64,000 bases of DNA from Nocardioides baekrokdamisoli (GTDB lineage Bacteria > Actinomycetota > Actinomycetes > Propionibacteriales > Nocardioidaceae), in the NCBI RefSeq assembly GCF_003945325.1, contig NZ_AP019307.1, forward strand, positions 744,001 to 808,000. The letters run 5' to 3'. Within the stretch, counting starts at the first letter, position 1; every line of letters begins with the position of its first letter. The position numbers and the translations under genes were made by a program. Positions 45,111 to 53,902 of this stretch are shown here, one piece after another. Under the pieces are notes generated by a model, which was not told the origin of the DNA, made no database searches, and worked only from the letters and a program-made list of their open reading frames with translations.

Positions 45111-46142
45111 TCAACGCTTGGCCGTCCGGCGGATGAGACCCATCGCGCCGAGCATCAACACTGACCCGACACCGGCCAGGCCGAGCCCGAGGGCACGCAT
45201 CGCCGAACTGCCTGAGGTGGCTGGCGCCACCGACACCAGACCGGAGTGAACGGTCTTCGGGATGACGACCGTGGGGTGCGAGGTCGGGGTCGGAGTGACG
45301 ACCACCGGCTTCGAGCACGGCGTGGTGAGTGCGGTGAACGTGTGCGACCAGACCGTGGGGTCACCAGCCTTGATCACGTGGAGAGCCGCGTCGATCGGGG
45401 TCGCGGTGACGGTTGCCGTACCTCCCGGTCCCACCGATCCGGTGACCGTGTAGAGCACGTTCAGCACACCGAGCTTGTAACTCGTCGCGGCGAGGCCCGT
45501 CTTGGTCAGGAAGCCCTGGCCTGCGAGGTTGATCGCTGAGCCACCTTTGGCTGTACACGACGGGTCAGCGAAGGCCGGAGCGATCGTGTCGACCGAGCCC
45601 GGCTGGGTGGGCGGCGGGGCACACGTCGGGGTGACGGCGGCCTGCGGAGCAGCACGCAGAAGGGGCGGCGTCGAGGTGGTGCACGTCGGCGTCGGCGTGG
45701 GCGTGGGGGTGATGGTCGGCGGCGGCGGCGAGGTGTCCATGCAGCCAGCAGCAGTGATGTTGCCATCCTCCGGGTGGAACACGCCCTTGGAGTCGGTGAA
45801 CGAGTGGATCCAGTCACGCTTCGGGTCCCCCGCGTTGTGGTGCATGCCCATCCACCAGCCGGCCGACTTCCACGCCTTCCAGTCCTTGGGATCGTCGCGA
45901 TGCGCCTGGTGCCCCTTGAGCGTTGTCGAGGAAGCGTCCGGGTAGATGGTGACGTACGGATTCGAGTCGGATCCCGTCCGGTGGCACACCAACACTGCGA
46001 TGTGCCCGCCTGGGCTGGCGTCAGAGCCGCCCTGGGCCACCAGGCTCAACCCGGTGGAAAAAATCAGCAGACCAAGTACGCCGACAGACGCCGCCGCACT
46101 GCGACGACTCCCACCCCGTACGGCATTCGAGCGCTTGCTCAT
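45111..46142 (-). CDS. Secreted surface protein, probable sortase substrate
   Basis: 343 residues from ATG 46142 (GGGGAG upstream). Signal peptide about 15-40. Middle: a Thr/Pro-rich linker TITPTPTPTPT. C-terminus: IPKTV some 30 residues before a hydrophobic helix and a short RRTAKR tail, a layout like cell-wall sorting signals though without LPxTG. The first domain has His/Trp-rich GHQAHRDDPKDWKAWKSAGW. Paired with the sortase 13 bp downstream. Confidence 0.7.
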   Translation of the reverse strand: MSKRSNAVRGGSRRSAAASVGVLGLLIFSTGLSLVAQGGSDASPGGHIAVLVCHRTGSDSNPYVTIYPDASSTTLKGHQAHRDDPKDWKAWKSAGWWMGMHHNAGDPKRDWIHSFTDSKGVFHPEDGNITAAGCMDTSPPPPTITPTPTPTPTCTTSTPPLLRAAPQAAVTPTCAPPPTQPGSVDTIAPAFADPSCTAKGGSAINLAGQGFLTKTGLAATSYKLGVLNVLYTVTGSVGPGGTATVTATPIDAALHVIKAGDPTVWSHTFTALTTPCSKPVVVTPTPTSHPTVVIPKTVHSGLVSVAPATSGSSAMRALGLGLAGVGSVLMLGAMGLIRRTAKR

Positions 46143-46412
46143 TGAGTGCTCCCCTACCTCAGAAAAACGCGAAAACCAGCGTTCGCCGAGTCGAACAAGG
46201 TACCGCCGCCCCGAGCGCAGCACTGATGCCATCGTAGATCTCGGCACGACGGCGCTCAGCCAGTCGGAACCAAATGCGCATCCCCTGAATGGGGTAGTCA
46301 CGAATGGCCATTTATGACCATTTCCCGCTTGCGGATCCTGCCGATCGTCCTGGGCGTCCGCCGTCAGGTGCGGCAACCGGGTGCGGTCTGCCCCGATCAG
46401 TAGGATCAACGC

Positions 46413-47042
46413 ATGAGCGCAGACCCCATGCCATCGGCGAAGTACGCCCGCGGCGCACGTCTGCCCCGCTCGGAGCGACGGGCTCAGCTGATGGAGTCAG
46501 CCCTCGAGGTCTTCGTCGCCCAGGGCTACCACGCAGCGGCGATGGACGACATCGCTGTCGCCGCCGGCGTCTCGAAGCCGGTGCTCTACCAGCACTTCCC
46601 GAGCAAGCTCGACCTCTACGTCGCCCTTCTGGACGTGGGCGTCGAGACGATCATCGAGGGCGTACGCGTCGCACTGACCTCCACCGACGACAACAAGTTG
46701 CGCGTGACGGCCACGATGGCCGCCTTCTACGAGTTCGTCGGTAGCGAGGAAGGTGCGTTCCGGCTCGTCTTCGAGTCCGATCTGACTGCGGAGCCCGCCG
46801 TACGCGACCGCGTCGACAAGGTCACCCGCGAATGCGCAGCCATGATCGCCACCGTCATTCACGACGACACCGGTCTGCCCGACGAGGCCTCACACCTGCT
46901 GGCGGTGTCGCTGGTGGGAATGGGCCAGGTCAGCGCACGGTTCTGGCTCAACGAGGACAGCGCCGTGCCGCAGGCCGACGCCGCTCGGCTGGTCGGCGCC
47001 CTCGCATGGCGCGGCATCGGCGGGTACCCCAAGTCGGAGTGA
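46413..47042 (+). CDS. TetR family regulator (Rv3208-like)
   Basis: 209 residues. HTH AAMDDIAVAAGVSKPVLYQH at about 45-65 with the leading ALEVFVAQGYHA. The same TetR gene precedes a DUF3107 gene in M. tuberculosis (Rv3208-Rv3208A), which is the layout here. Target genes unknown. Divergent from the surface protein gene across 270 bp. Confidence 0.85.
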   Translation: MSADPMPSAKYARGARLPRSERRAQLMESALEVFVAQGYHAAAMDDIAVAAGVSKPVLYQHFPSKLDLYVALLDVGVETIIEGVRVALTSTDDNKLRVTATMAAFYEFVGSEEGAFRLVFESDLTAEPAVRDRVDKVTRECAAMIATVIHDDTGLPDEASHLLAVSLVGMGQVSARFWLNEDSAVPQADAARLVGALAWRGIGGYPKSE

Positions 47043-47092
47043 ACCTGCTTTCACTCGCCCCGTTTCACACACAAGTAGTAAGAGGAGTCAGC

Positions 47093-47314
47093 GTGGAGGT
47101 CCGCATCGGCGTTCAGTTCGCCGCACGGGAGTTGGTCGTGGAGTCAGCGGAGGACGCTGCGACTGTCGAGGCGCTGATCGCCACGGCAGTGAGCGAGGGT
47201 GGCGTCCTGACCCTCGCCGACATCAAGGGCAAGAAGGTCATCGTGCCGGCAGAGAAGATCGCCTACATCGAGATCGGTACGCCCGTACTCGGTACGGTTG
47301 GCTTCCGCAGCTGA
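47093..47314 (+). CDS. DUF3107 protein
   Basis: 73 residues from GTG 47093 with AGAGGAG upstream. VRIGVQFAARELVVESAEDA and KVIVPAEKIAYIEIGTP are the family pattern (Rv3208A/TB9.4 in M. tuberculosis). Function unknown. Followed by a perfect terminator. Confidence 0.9.
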   Translation: MEVRIGVQFAARELVVESAEDAATVEALIATAVSEGGVLTLADIKGKKVIVPAEKIAYIEIGTPVLGTVGFRS

Positions 47315-47330
47315 CCATCCCCATCAGATG

Positions 47331-47358
47331 AAAAGGGCACCCCTCAGGGTGCCCTTTT
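47331..47358. terminator. Bidirectional terminator
   Basis: AAAAGGGCACCC (47331-47342) and GGGTGCCCTTTT (47347-47358) form a 12 bp stem with a CTCA loop; A and T tails make it work in both directions between converging genes. Confidence 0.9.
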
Positions 47359-47375
47359 CTCGTGCTCGACGGGTC

Positions 47376-48062
47376 TCAGTGCTCGAGGCCGAGGCGGCTC
47401 ATCCGCTCGACGTGTCGAGCCGTGATCCGCTCGAACATGGCACTCAGGCCCGCGAAGTCGAGTCCGGCGAAGGTCGACTCACCCGACAGGATCCCGGTGA
47501 GCGAGTCGCGGGAGGCAGACACCCGCTGGGTCGCGATCAACGCCTCGCCCATCAGGCGACGGCCCCACAGCGCGAGACGACCGGCCAGGATCGGGTCCGC
47601 AGCGATGCCCTTGTTGGCGGCCGCCAGTGCGAAGTCGGCCTGACCCTGGTCCTCCAGGGTCGAGACGACCAGAGTGCGGGTCTCCTCGTCGAGGAACCCG
47701 GCGATCTCCCGGTAGAAGTCCTCCGTCAGACCTTCCCCGACGTACGCCTTGATGAGGGACTCCCACCAGTCGTCGGGGGCGGTGCGGTCATGGAACTCGT
47801 CGATCCCGTCCTTGAACTCACCCATGGCTGCAAACGGGTCGACGCCGAGCGCGACCAGCCGCTGGCGTACAGGCTCGATCTTGGCGAACTGGGCGCTGGC
47901 GACGCCCAGAAGCGCCACCTTGTCCTCCAGGGTCGGCGCCATCTTCGCGTCCTCGGTCATCCGCTCGAACGCGCTGATCTCGCCATACCCGATGGCACTG
48001 AGCAAGTCGATGATGGCGGCCTTGTAGATCGGGTCGTCGTACGGCGATGCGGTCACGCTCAC
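47376..48062 (-). CDS. Ferritin-like fold protein (Rv3210c-like)
   Basis: 228 residues, a four-helix bundle. AIGYGEISAFERMTEDA, EDKVALLGVASAQFAKIEPV and WWESLIKAYVGEGLTEDFYRE carry Glu and His residues spaced as in di-iron carboxylate proteins and MiaE-like hydroxylases. The same gene lies between DUF3107 and a DEAD-box helicase in mycobacteria. Activity unknown. Confidence 0.8.
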   Translation of the reverse strand: MSVTASPYDDPIYKAAIIDLLSAIGYGEISAFERMTEDAKMAPTLEDKVALLGVASAQFAKIEPVRQRLVALGVDPFAAMGEFKDGIDEFHDRTAPDDWWESLIKAYVGEGLTEDFYREIAGFLDEETRTLVVSTLEDQGQADFALAAANKGIAADPILAGRLALWGRRLMGEALIATQRVSASRDSLTGILSGESTFAGLDFAGLSAMFERITARHVERMSRLGLEH

Positions 48063-48130
48063 ACCCTAGCGATACGATCGCGAACGTCGGAACGGTTGCG
48101 GTAGTCAACGCACAAGCGGACCGCACCACG

Positions 48131-48202
48131 ATGGATGGTGCGACTGGCCCCGACACAGAGACCGCGGTGTCTCCTGCCTCTGACGAGCCTGGCGCCGCAT
48201 GA
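48131..48202 (+). CDS. Possible upstream ORF before the DEAD-box helicase gene
   Basis: A 23-codon frame with acidic, Pro/Ala-rich product (begins MDGATGPDTE) ends 15 bp before the helicase ATG. Its codon use looks coding-like and resembles the kind of acidic N-terminal extension seen in some helicases, but a TGA interrupts continuity. It could be a regulatory uORF or a relic extension. Confidence 0.35.
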   Translation: MDGATGPDTETAVSPASDEPGAA

Positions 48203-48217
48203 GGAAAGCGATTCACC

Positions 48218-49687
48218 ATGACCACGTTCCGTGACCTGGGCGTCCTGCCCGAAATCTGCGACGCACTCGAACGCAAAGGCATCGTCGAGCCGTTCGCCAT
48301 CCAGGAGATGACCCTGTCGGTCGCCCTTGGCGGCACCGACCTGATCGGCCAGGCGCGTACCGGCACCGGCAAGACCCTCGCGTTCGGCATTCCGGTCGTG
48401 CAGCGCACGGTGTCTCCGAAGGATCGCGACTACGCGGAGATCCCGCAGGGCAAGCCGCAGGCTCTCATCATTGCCCCGACCCGCGAGCTCGCACTCCAGG
48501 TCTCCGGCGACATCAGCCTCGCCGCGGAGGACCGCGGCATCCGCGTCCTGACCATCTACGGCGGCGTCGGCTTCGACATCCAGACCGAGGCGTTGGCGAC
48601 CGGTGTCGAGATCGTCGTCGGTACGCCGGGCCGCCTGCTCGACCTGGCCAACCGCAAGATCCTCGACCTCTCCCACGTGCACGCCCTCGTGCTCGACGAG
48701 GCTGACGAGATGCTCGACCTCGGCTTCCTCGAGGACATCCAGAAGCTGGTCCGGCTCACCCCGGAGACCCGCCAGACGATGCTCTTCTCGGCCACGATGC
48801 CGGGTCCGATCGTGGCGCTGGCGCGTTCGTACATGCGTACGCCGATGAACATCCGCGCCGAGTCCTCGTACGACCAGCAGACGGTGCCGGCGACGACCCA
48901 GTACGTCTACCAGGCCCACGACCTCGACAAGCCGGAGATGATCGGCCGCCTGCTCCAGGGGCCGAACGTCGACAAGGTCGTCGTGTTCTCGCGGACCAAG
49001 CGTCAGGCGCAGCGCGTCGCCGACGACCTGACCGAGCGCGGCTTCAACGCCTCGCCGTTGCACGGCGACATGGCGCAGGTGGCCCGCGAGAAGGCGATGC
49101 AGCGCTTCCGCGACGGCAAGGTCGACATCCTGGTCTGCACCGATGTCGCTGCCCGCGGCATCGACGTCAGCGGCGTCAGCCACGTCATCAACTACACGAC
49201 TCCGGACGACCACAAGACCTACGTCCACCGCATCGGTCGTACCGGCCGCGCGGGCGCCTCGGGCATCGCGGTCACGCTGGTCGACTGGGCCGATCTGCAC
49301 AAGTGGAAGCTCATCAACAAGGAACTGGACCTGCCGTTCCACGAGCTCGTCGAGACCTACTCGGGCTCCGACAACTTCCTGCACGACATGGGTATTCCGC
49401 GCGGCACCAAGGGCCGGATCAAGCCCGCCGCGCCGCCAGCCCCGAAGGCCGACCGCCCCGCGAACCGCGAGGGTGGCTCAAGCGCGCCGCGTACGAACAA
49501 CCGCGACCGGAGTCGTACGCGCTCGCGCGGCGGCGAAGTGGTCGCGGGTGAGACCGGGTCGGCTCCCAAGGCTGAGACCACTGGGCCAGCAGCAGAGGGC
49601 GACGCCGCCCCGCGTACGGCCAACCGGAACCGCAACCGCCGTCGTCGCCGCCCCTCGGGCAGTGGCGAGGCTGCCGCTGCCGAGTAG
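48218..49687 (+). CDS. DEAD-box RNA helicase (RhlE-like)
   Basis: 489 residues. Q motif EPFAIQEMTL, Walker A ARTGTGKT, VLDEADEMLDLGF, SATMPG, RGIDVSGVSHVINYTTP and HRIGRTGRAG are the complete DEAD-box set. C-terminal tail (430-489) is Arg/Asn-rich (RNRNRRRRRP), an RNA-binding extension. Unwinds RNA in ribosome assembly or decay. Followed by a GGGGCC/GGCCCC hairpin. Confidence 0.95.
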   Translation: MTTFRDLGVLPEICDALERKGIVEPFAIQEMTLSVALGGTDLIGQARTGTGKTLAFGIPVVQRTVSPKDRDYAEIPQGKPQALIIAPTRELALQVSGDISLAAEDRGIRVLTIYGGVGFDIQTEALATGVEIVVGTPGRLLDLANRKILDLSHVHALVLDEADEMLDLGFLEDIQKLVRLTPETRQTMLFSATMPGPIVALARSYMRTPMNIRAESSYDQQTVPATTQYVYQAHDLDKPEMIGRLLQGPNVDKVVVFSRTKRQAQRVADDLTERGFNASPLHGDMAQVAREKAMQRFRDGKVDILVCTDVAARGIDVSGVSHVINYTTPDDHKTYVHRIGRTGRAGASGIAVTLVDWADLHKWKLINKELDLPFHELVETYSGSDNFLHDMGIPRGTKGRIKPAAPPAPKADRPANREGGSSAPRTNNRDRSRTRSRGGEVVAGETGSAPKAETTGPAAEGDAAPRTANRNRNRRRRRPSGSGEAAAAE

Positions 49688-49698
49688 TCGGAGTCGCA

Positions 49699-49715
49699 GG
49701 GGCCGCTTCGGCCCC
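49699..49715 (+). terminator. GC hairpin after DEAD-box gene
   Basis: GGGGCC (49699-49704) pairs with GGCCCC (49710-49715); outer GTCG/CGAC bases can extend it. No T-tract. Confidence 0.5.
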
Positions 49716-49796
49716 GCTTCCGACGCCCGACACGCTGACCCGTCGGCGAGTCGCTCCGTCATGGTCGTTCAAAAGGCCCGAGCGCTTCGTTCGCGG

Positions 49797-50561
49797 CTAC
49801 TTGAGCATCGAGCGCAGGACGAGGTTGTCCGCGGCCTGACGGTACGCCTCGGCACCCTTGCTGGTGCGCGCGTGCGACATGATCGAACGCCCCGCGGCAG
49901 GAGCCTCGGCGAACTTGATCGTCTTGGGGATCGGCGGCTGGATGACGTCCAGCTTGTACGTCTCCGAGATCGTGTCGAGCACAACTCGGGAGTGATTCGT
50001 CCGGCCGTCGTAGAGGGTCGGCAGCACGCCCCACACCTGAAGCTTGCGGTTGGTGAAGCGGCGGACGTCATGGACCGTGTCGAGCAACTGGCCGACACCA
50101 CGGTGCGACAACGTCTCGCACTGAAGCGGGATCAGGACCCCGCGCGCGGCGGTCAGGGCCGCAACGGTCAACACGCCGAGGGACGGCGGGCAGTCCAGGA
50201 GGATCCAGTCATAACCCTTGACATCCTCCAACGCCGCCTTGAGCACCTGCTCGCGACCGGTCCGGGTGAGGAGTTCGGCCTCGGCGCGAGCGAGTTCGAT
50301 CGTCGCCGGCAGGAGGTCGACCCCGTCCTCGGTGGTGACGATGACCTCCTCCGCCTCGGCCGCTCCGGTGAGCACCTGATGCACGCTCACCTCGAGGTCC
50401 TCGGGATCGACTCCCAGGGAGAAGGTGAGGCAGGCTTGCGGGTCGAGATCGACCAGCAGCACCTTGTGGCCGAGCTCGGCCAGGGCGACCCCCAGCGAGG
50501 CTACGGACGTCGTCTTCGCGACGCCGCCCTTCTGGTTCGCGACGGCAAGGGTGGTGGTCAT
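49797..50561 (-). CDS. ParA/Soj-like ATPase
   Basis: 254 residues from ATG 50561. Deviant Walker A QKGGVAKTTS, switch LLDCPPSLGVL and VDLDPQACLTF. No ParB is beside it, so it is likely an orphan ParA-like protein (Rv3213c in M. tuberculosis) positioning some cargo rather than the chromosome. Divergent from the SDR gene. Confidence 0.9.
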   Translation of the reverse strand: MTTTLAVANQKGGVAKTTSVASLGVALAELGHKVLLVDLDPQACLTFSLGVDPEDLEVSVHQVLTGAAEAEEVIVTTEDGVDLLPATIELARAEAELLTRTGREQVLKAALEDVKGYDWILLDCPPSLGVLTVAALTAARGVLIPLQCETLSHRGVGQLLDTVHDVRRFTNRKLQVWGVLPTLYDGRTNHSRVVLDTISETYKLDVIQPPIPKTIKFAEAPAAGRSIMSHARTSKGAEAYRQAADNLVLRSMLK

Positions 50562-50598
50562 CGCGCCCATCATGCCAGCGAGTGGTTGACTCGTCCTC

Positions 50599-51363
50599 AT
50601 GTCTCAGACTGCACTCGTGACCGGCGCAACCGCCGGCATCGGACTCGCCTTCGCCCAGCAGCTCGCCGACCAGCGATACGACCTTGTACTGGTCGCCCGC
50701 GATGCTGTCCGCCTGGAGGAAACCGCGGCCGAGCTGCGTACGCGCGGCGTCCAGGTCGAGGTCCTCGTGGCCGACCTCAACAAGCGCAAGGAACTCGCGA
50801 AGGTCGAGGCGCGCGTCGCATCCAAGGACACCCCGATCGACCTGCTGGTCAACAACGCCGGCTACGGCCTGAAGTACCGGTTCATCGAGAACAGCACCGA
50901 CGATGAGGAAGGCATGCTCAACGTCCTTGTGACTGCGGTCATGCGGCTCTCCCACGCCGCGATCGTGGCGATGAACGAGCGCGGCAGCGGCGGCATCATC
51001 AACGTCTCCTCGGTCGCCGGCTTCCTCCCCCGGGGGACGTACAGCGCCGCCAAGGCGTACGTGAACTCCTTCACGGAATGGGCGCACCATGAGTACGCAC
51101 CTGCGGGCATCACCGTGATGGCACTGTGCCCCGGCTTCACCCGGACGGAGTTCCACGGTCGCATGGGCGTGAGCCAGTCTTCCGCCCCGGACTGGTTGTG
51201 GCTGGACGTGAACGACCTGGTCGCGACGGCGCTCAAGGACTTCGCGAAGGGCAAGGCGTTCTCCATCCCGTCGCCGCAGTACAAGGCCATCGTCGGGATC
51301 TCCAAGGCCGTGCCGAAGCCGATCCTCCAGCGCTTCCAGAAGCTCGGCCGGGCCGCGAAGTAG
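50599..51363 (+). CDS. Short-chain dehydrogenase/reductase
   Basis: 254 residues. TGATAGIGLAFA (NAD(P) loop), NNAGYG, the Ser of INVSSVAGF and YSAAKAYVNSF (YxxxK). Reduces or oxidises an unknown carbonyl substrate. The repeat element begins four bases after its stop. Confidence 0.9.
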   Translation: MSQTALVTGATAGIGLAFAQQLADQRYDLVLVARDAVRLEETAAELRTRGVQVEVLVADLNKRKELAKVEARVASKDTPIDLLVNNAGYGLKYRFIENSTDDEEGMLNVLVTAVMRLSHAAIVAMNERGSGGIINVSSVAGFLPRGTYSAAKAYVNSFTEWAHHEYAPAGITVMALCPGFTRTEFHGRMGVSQSSAPDWLWLDVNDLVATALKDFAKGKAFSIPSPQYKAIVGISKAVPKPILQRFQKLGRAAK

Positions 51364-51366
51364 CCG

Positions 51367-51720
51367 CCGAAACCCGGCATCCGTCATGCCGAAACCCGAC
51401 ATCTGGCACCCCGAGACCCGGCATCCGTCATGCCGAAACCCGACATCTGGCGGTCTCAGGTCGCGGGGCCACTGCGAAGGAGCCTCGGATGGCAGACACG
51501 TCGACGAGGGAGCGAAGCGCCGAGAAGCGCCTGGATCGCCCGCCGCGACGAGCAGTGTCTCCGCCACCTGAGACCGCCACGTCTCGGCATGACCGTTGCC
51601 ACGTCTCGGCCTGACGGACGCCGGGTCTCGGCCTGACGGACGCCGGGTCTCGGCCTGACGGACGCCGGGTCTCGGCCTGACGGATGCCGGGTCTCGGCCT
51701 GACGGATGCCGGGTCTCGGC
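51367..51720. repeat. Intergenic element with inverted arrays of 22-bp repeats
   Basis: Left array: four 22-bp units (51367-51454), unit CCGAAACCCGGCATCCGTCA plus TG with variants. Right array: six 22-bp units (51579-51710) plus a partial one, unit GGGTCTCGGCCTGACGGATG plus CC. The right unit reads as the reverse complement of the left one, about 20 of 22 bases. Between them a core begins with GGCGGTCTCAGGT (51449-51461) and ends with its complement ACCTGAGACCGCC (51566-51578), and a further AGACAC/GTGTCT pair lies inside. The whole can fold as one large cruciform. The right array ends at the marC stop codon. Confidence 0.9.
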
Positions 51721-51722
51721 AG

Positions 51723-52322
51723 TCAGGCCTTGATGAAGGCTCGGATCGAGTTGGCGAGCATCTGCACGGCGATCGCCGACAGGAGTACGCCCGAGATCTT
51801 GGTGACCAGCAGGACGCCGGACTCACGCAACAAACGCAGGATCGGCAGCGAGAAACGCATCGCGAGCCACACCACCAGATGCACCCCGAGGATGCCGACC
51901 GCGACGGCGAGACCATCGCCGACACCGCCGACCCGGCGGGTGAACAGCATCGTGGCGACGATCGCTCCGGGGCCGGCCATCAGCGGCGTGCCCAGAGGTA
52001 CGAGGGCGACGTTGGCGTCGCCGGTGGCGTTGATGCCACCACCGTCTCCGGTGAGCAGTTCCAGCGCGACGATCAACAGCAGCAGTCCGCCGGCGGCCTG
52101 CATTGCCGGGAGCGTGATGCCCAGATAGTCCAGGATCGCCTGACCGAAGAGTGCGAACAGCACGATCACGCCGAGCGACACACTGACCGCCTGCCAGGCG
52201 GCTGTCCGCGCTGCGGCACGGGTCCGCCCGCTGACCAGCGACAGGAAGATCGGAACGGTGCCGATCGGGTCCATGATCACCAGCAGGGTGACGAAGACCT
52301 CGACGGCCAGTGTGGTGTTCAC
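51723..52322 (-). CDS. MarC family integral membrane protein
   Basis: 199 residues, six hydrophobic helices. DPIGTVPIFLSL near the N-terminus and GPGAIVATMLF are MarC hallmarks. Earlier linked to multiple antibiotic resistance, but the function is unproven in any species. Its stop codon is directly beside the 22-bp repeat array. Confidence 0.9.
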   Translation of the reverse strand: MNTTLAVEVFVTLLVIMDPIGTVPIFLSLVSGRTRAAARTAAWQAVSVSLGVIVLFALFGQAILDYLGITLPAMQAAGGLLLLIVALELLTGDGGGINATGDANVALVPLGTPLMAGPGAIVATMLFTRRVGGVGDGLAVAVGILGVHLVVWLAMRFSLPILRLLRESGVLLVTKISGVLLSAIAVQMLANSIRAFIKA

Positions 52323-52335
52323 AGCAGGACCGCGT

Positions 52336-53214
52336 TCACGGTCGTACGACCTCGGGCACGACCCGTCCGCTCCGGGCGGCGGCCGCCGCTGCCCGCTCCA
52401 GCAGGGCCTCGAAAGCCTCGGGGGCGGTGGTGTTCACGCCGAGGTCGTGATCGACCTTGCCGGTGCCGTGATAGTCGCTCGAGCCGGTGACGATGAGGCC
52501 GTGGGCCTCAGCCATCGCTCGCAACAGCGCACGCGTCGGTCCGTCGTGGTCCTGATGGTCAACCTCGATCCCCGACAGGCCCGCCTCGATCAGTGCCGGC
52601 AGGTCGGACTCCGTGATCCGAGCAGTCTCGGAGCGACCCCAGGGGTGCGCGATCACGGTCGCTCCGCCGGCGGCGTCGATGAGCCTGATCGTGTCGTGCA
52701 GATCGGCCGCGTAGCGGCCCACATAGCCGGGAGCACCGCTGGCCAGATACCGGTCGAACGCCTCCTTGCGGTCGCGTACGACGCCCTTGCGCACCAGGGC
52801 GTCGGCCACGTGCGGTCGGCCCGAGGCCGTCGCGTCGCCGGACTCGGCATGCACGTCCGCCTCGGTGAGATCGATCCCCAAACTCCGGAGCTTGTCGACC
52901 ATCAGCGGCAAACGGTTGTCGCGACCGCCGAGGATGCGCGCGAGTTCGTCCTGCAGCGGCTCGTACGTCGCATCCGGAAGATACGCGAGCAGGTGTACGC
53001 CGCCGCCGCTGAAGCGCGTACTGATCTCCATGCCGCGGACCAGAGTGATGCCGACCTCGCGGGCGGCCGCCTCGGCTTCGTCCCAACCGTCCGCCGTGTC
53101 GTGATCGGTGAGCGCAACGACGTCGAGGCCCGTGGCCTTGGCCGCCCGTACGAGTTCAGCCGGCGAATCCGTGCCGTCGCTCACGCGGGAGTGGGTGTGC
53201 AGGTCGACGCGCAT
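52336..53214 (-). CDS. PHP-domain phosphoesterase (RNase AM/YciV-like)
   Basis: 292 residues. DLHTHSRVSDG, LTDHDTADGW, GMEIST, VIAHPWG and GSSDYHG carry the metal-binding His and Asp residues. Family members degrade 3',5'-nucleoside bisphosphates or short RNA 5' ends. Between marC and the DUF6758 gene. Confidence 0.85.
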   Translation of the reverse strand: MRVDLHTHSRVSDGTDSPAELVRAAKATGLDVVALTDHDTADGWDEAEAAAREVGITLVRGMEISTRFSGGGVHLLAYLPDATYEPLQDELARILGGRDNRLPLMVDKLRSLGIDLTEADVHAESGDATASGRPHVADALVRKGVVRDRKEAFDRYLASGAPGYVGRYAADLHDTIRLIDAAGGATVIAHPWGRSETARITESDLPALIEAGLSGIEVDHQDHDGPTRALLRAMAEAHGLIVTGSSDYHGTGKVDHDLGVNTTAPEAFEALLERAAAAAARSGRVVPEVVRP

Positions 53215-53236
53215 GTCCAGAAGGCTATCGGCCCGG

Positions 53237-53842
53237 TCACCACGCGCCAGCGGGACCGCCGAACGGCAACTCGACCAGCGACATCCCCAACGCAGAAACG
53301 TCGCGCAGGTGCCACTCGCGTCCCATTAGCAGCAACGCGGACGCGGGCCGCAGGATCAACCACAACCATCGCCCACCGTGCTCACCGACGAGGACGGTAC
53401 GGTCCAGTTCGGTGCCTCCGGTGTCGAGGGCCCACAACGAGATCGCCTGGCTCGCAATGCGTACGCGGGCGTGCGCCGGTGCGTACGCGAGGTCATCTGC
53501 AGGATCCGGAGTCCCTGCGACCCGCGCACCCAGACCCGTCCCCGGTCGCTCGATGACCAGCGTCACGTCGACCTCGCCGCCGTCACTCGGCCCGCGGACC
53601 GCGGTGAGGGTTGCTGCGTCCGGCACCACCGCGAAGTCCCCGACATTCCACGCCGTCCCGAGCGGCCATGGCAACAGGGTCGGCATGTCGCCGGCGAGCT
53701 CGAGGTGGTCGACGAAGCCGTCATAGGTGGCGGACTCGGTGCGCCACACCGGGGCGAGGACGCCGTGCTCGGGGCAGGACACCTCCCGGCCGACCTGCGC
53801 GACCGGGGTGGGGCAGCGCGGGCAACCGGGTGTGAGGGGCAC
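53237..53842 (-). CDS. DUF6758 zinc-finger protein
   Basis: 201 residues. N-terminal CPRC and CPEH give a four-ligand zinc site (CPRC...CPEHG), typical of DUF6758, followed by PTLLPWPLG and DFAVVPDAATLTAVRG. Function unknown, conserved in actinobacteria. Confidence 0.8.
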   Translation of the reverse strand: MPLTPGCPRCPTPVAQVGREVSCPEHGVLAPVWRTESATYDGFVDHLELAGDMPTLLPWPLGTAWNVGDFAVVPDAATLTAVRGPSDGGEVDVTLVIERPGTGLGARVAGTPDPADDLAYAPAHARVRIASQAISLWALDTGGTELDRTVLVGEHGGRWLWLILRPASALLLMGREWHLRDVSALGMSLVELPFGGPAGAW

Positions 53843-53902
53843 TCCCCCATGGTCCCGCGCCGGGCTCGGACACGTCTAGGTCGGAGAAGACACGGCTTGC
53901 CG

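Noticed and set aside
51490..51615. Short coding gene inside the repeat element core
   Set aside because: An open frame starting at ATG 51490 exists, but its product is Arg/Ser-rich, and the palindromic structure explains the open frame.
51367..51720. CRISPR array
   Set aside because: The 22-bp units are directly abutting, without spacers, and occur in two inverted arrays.
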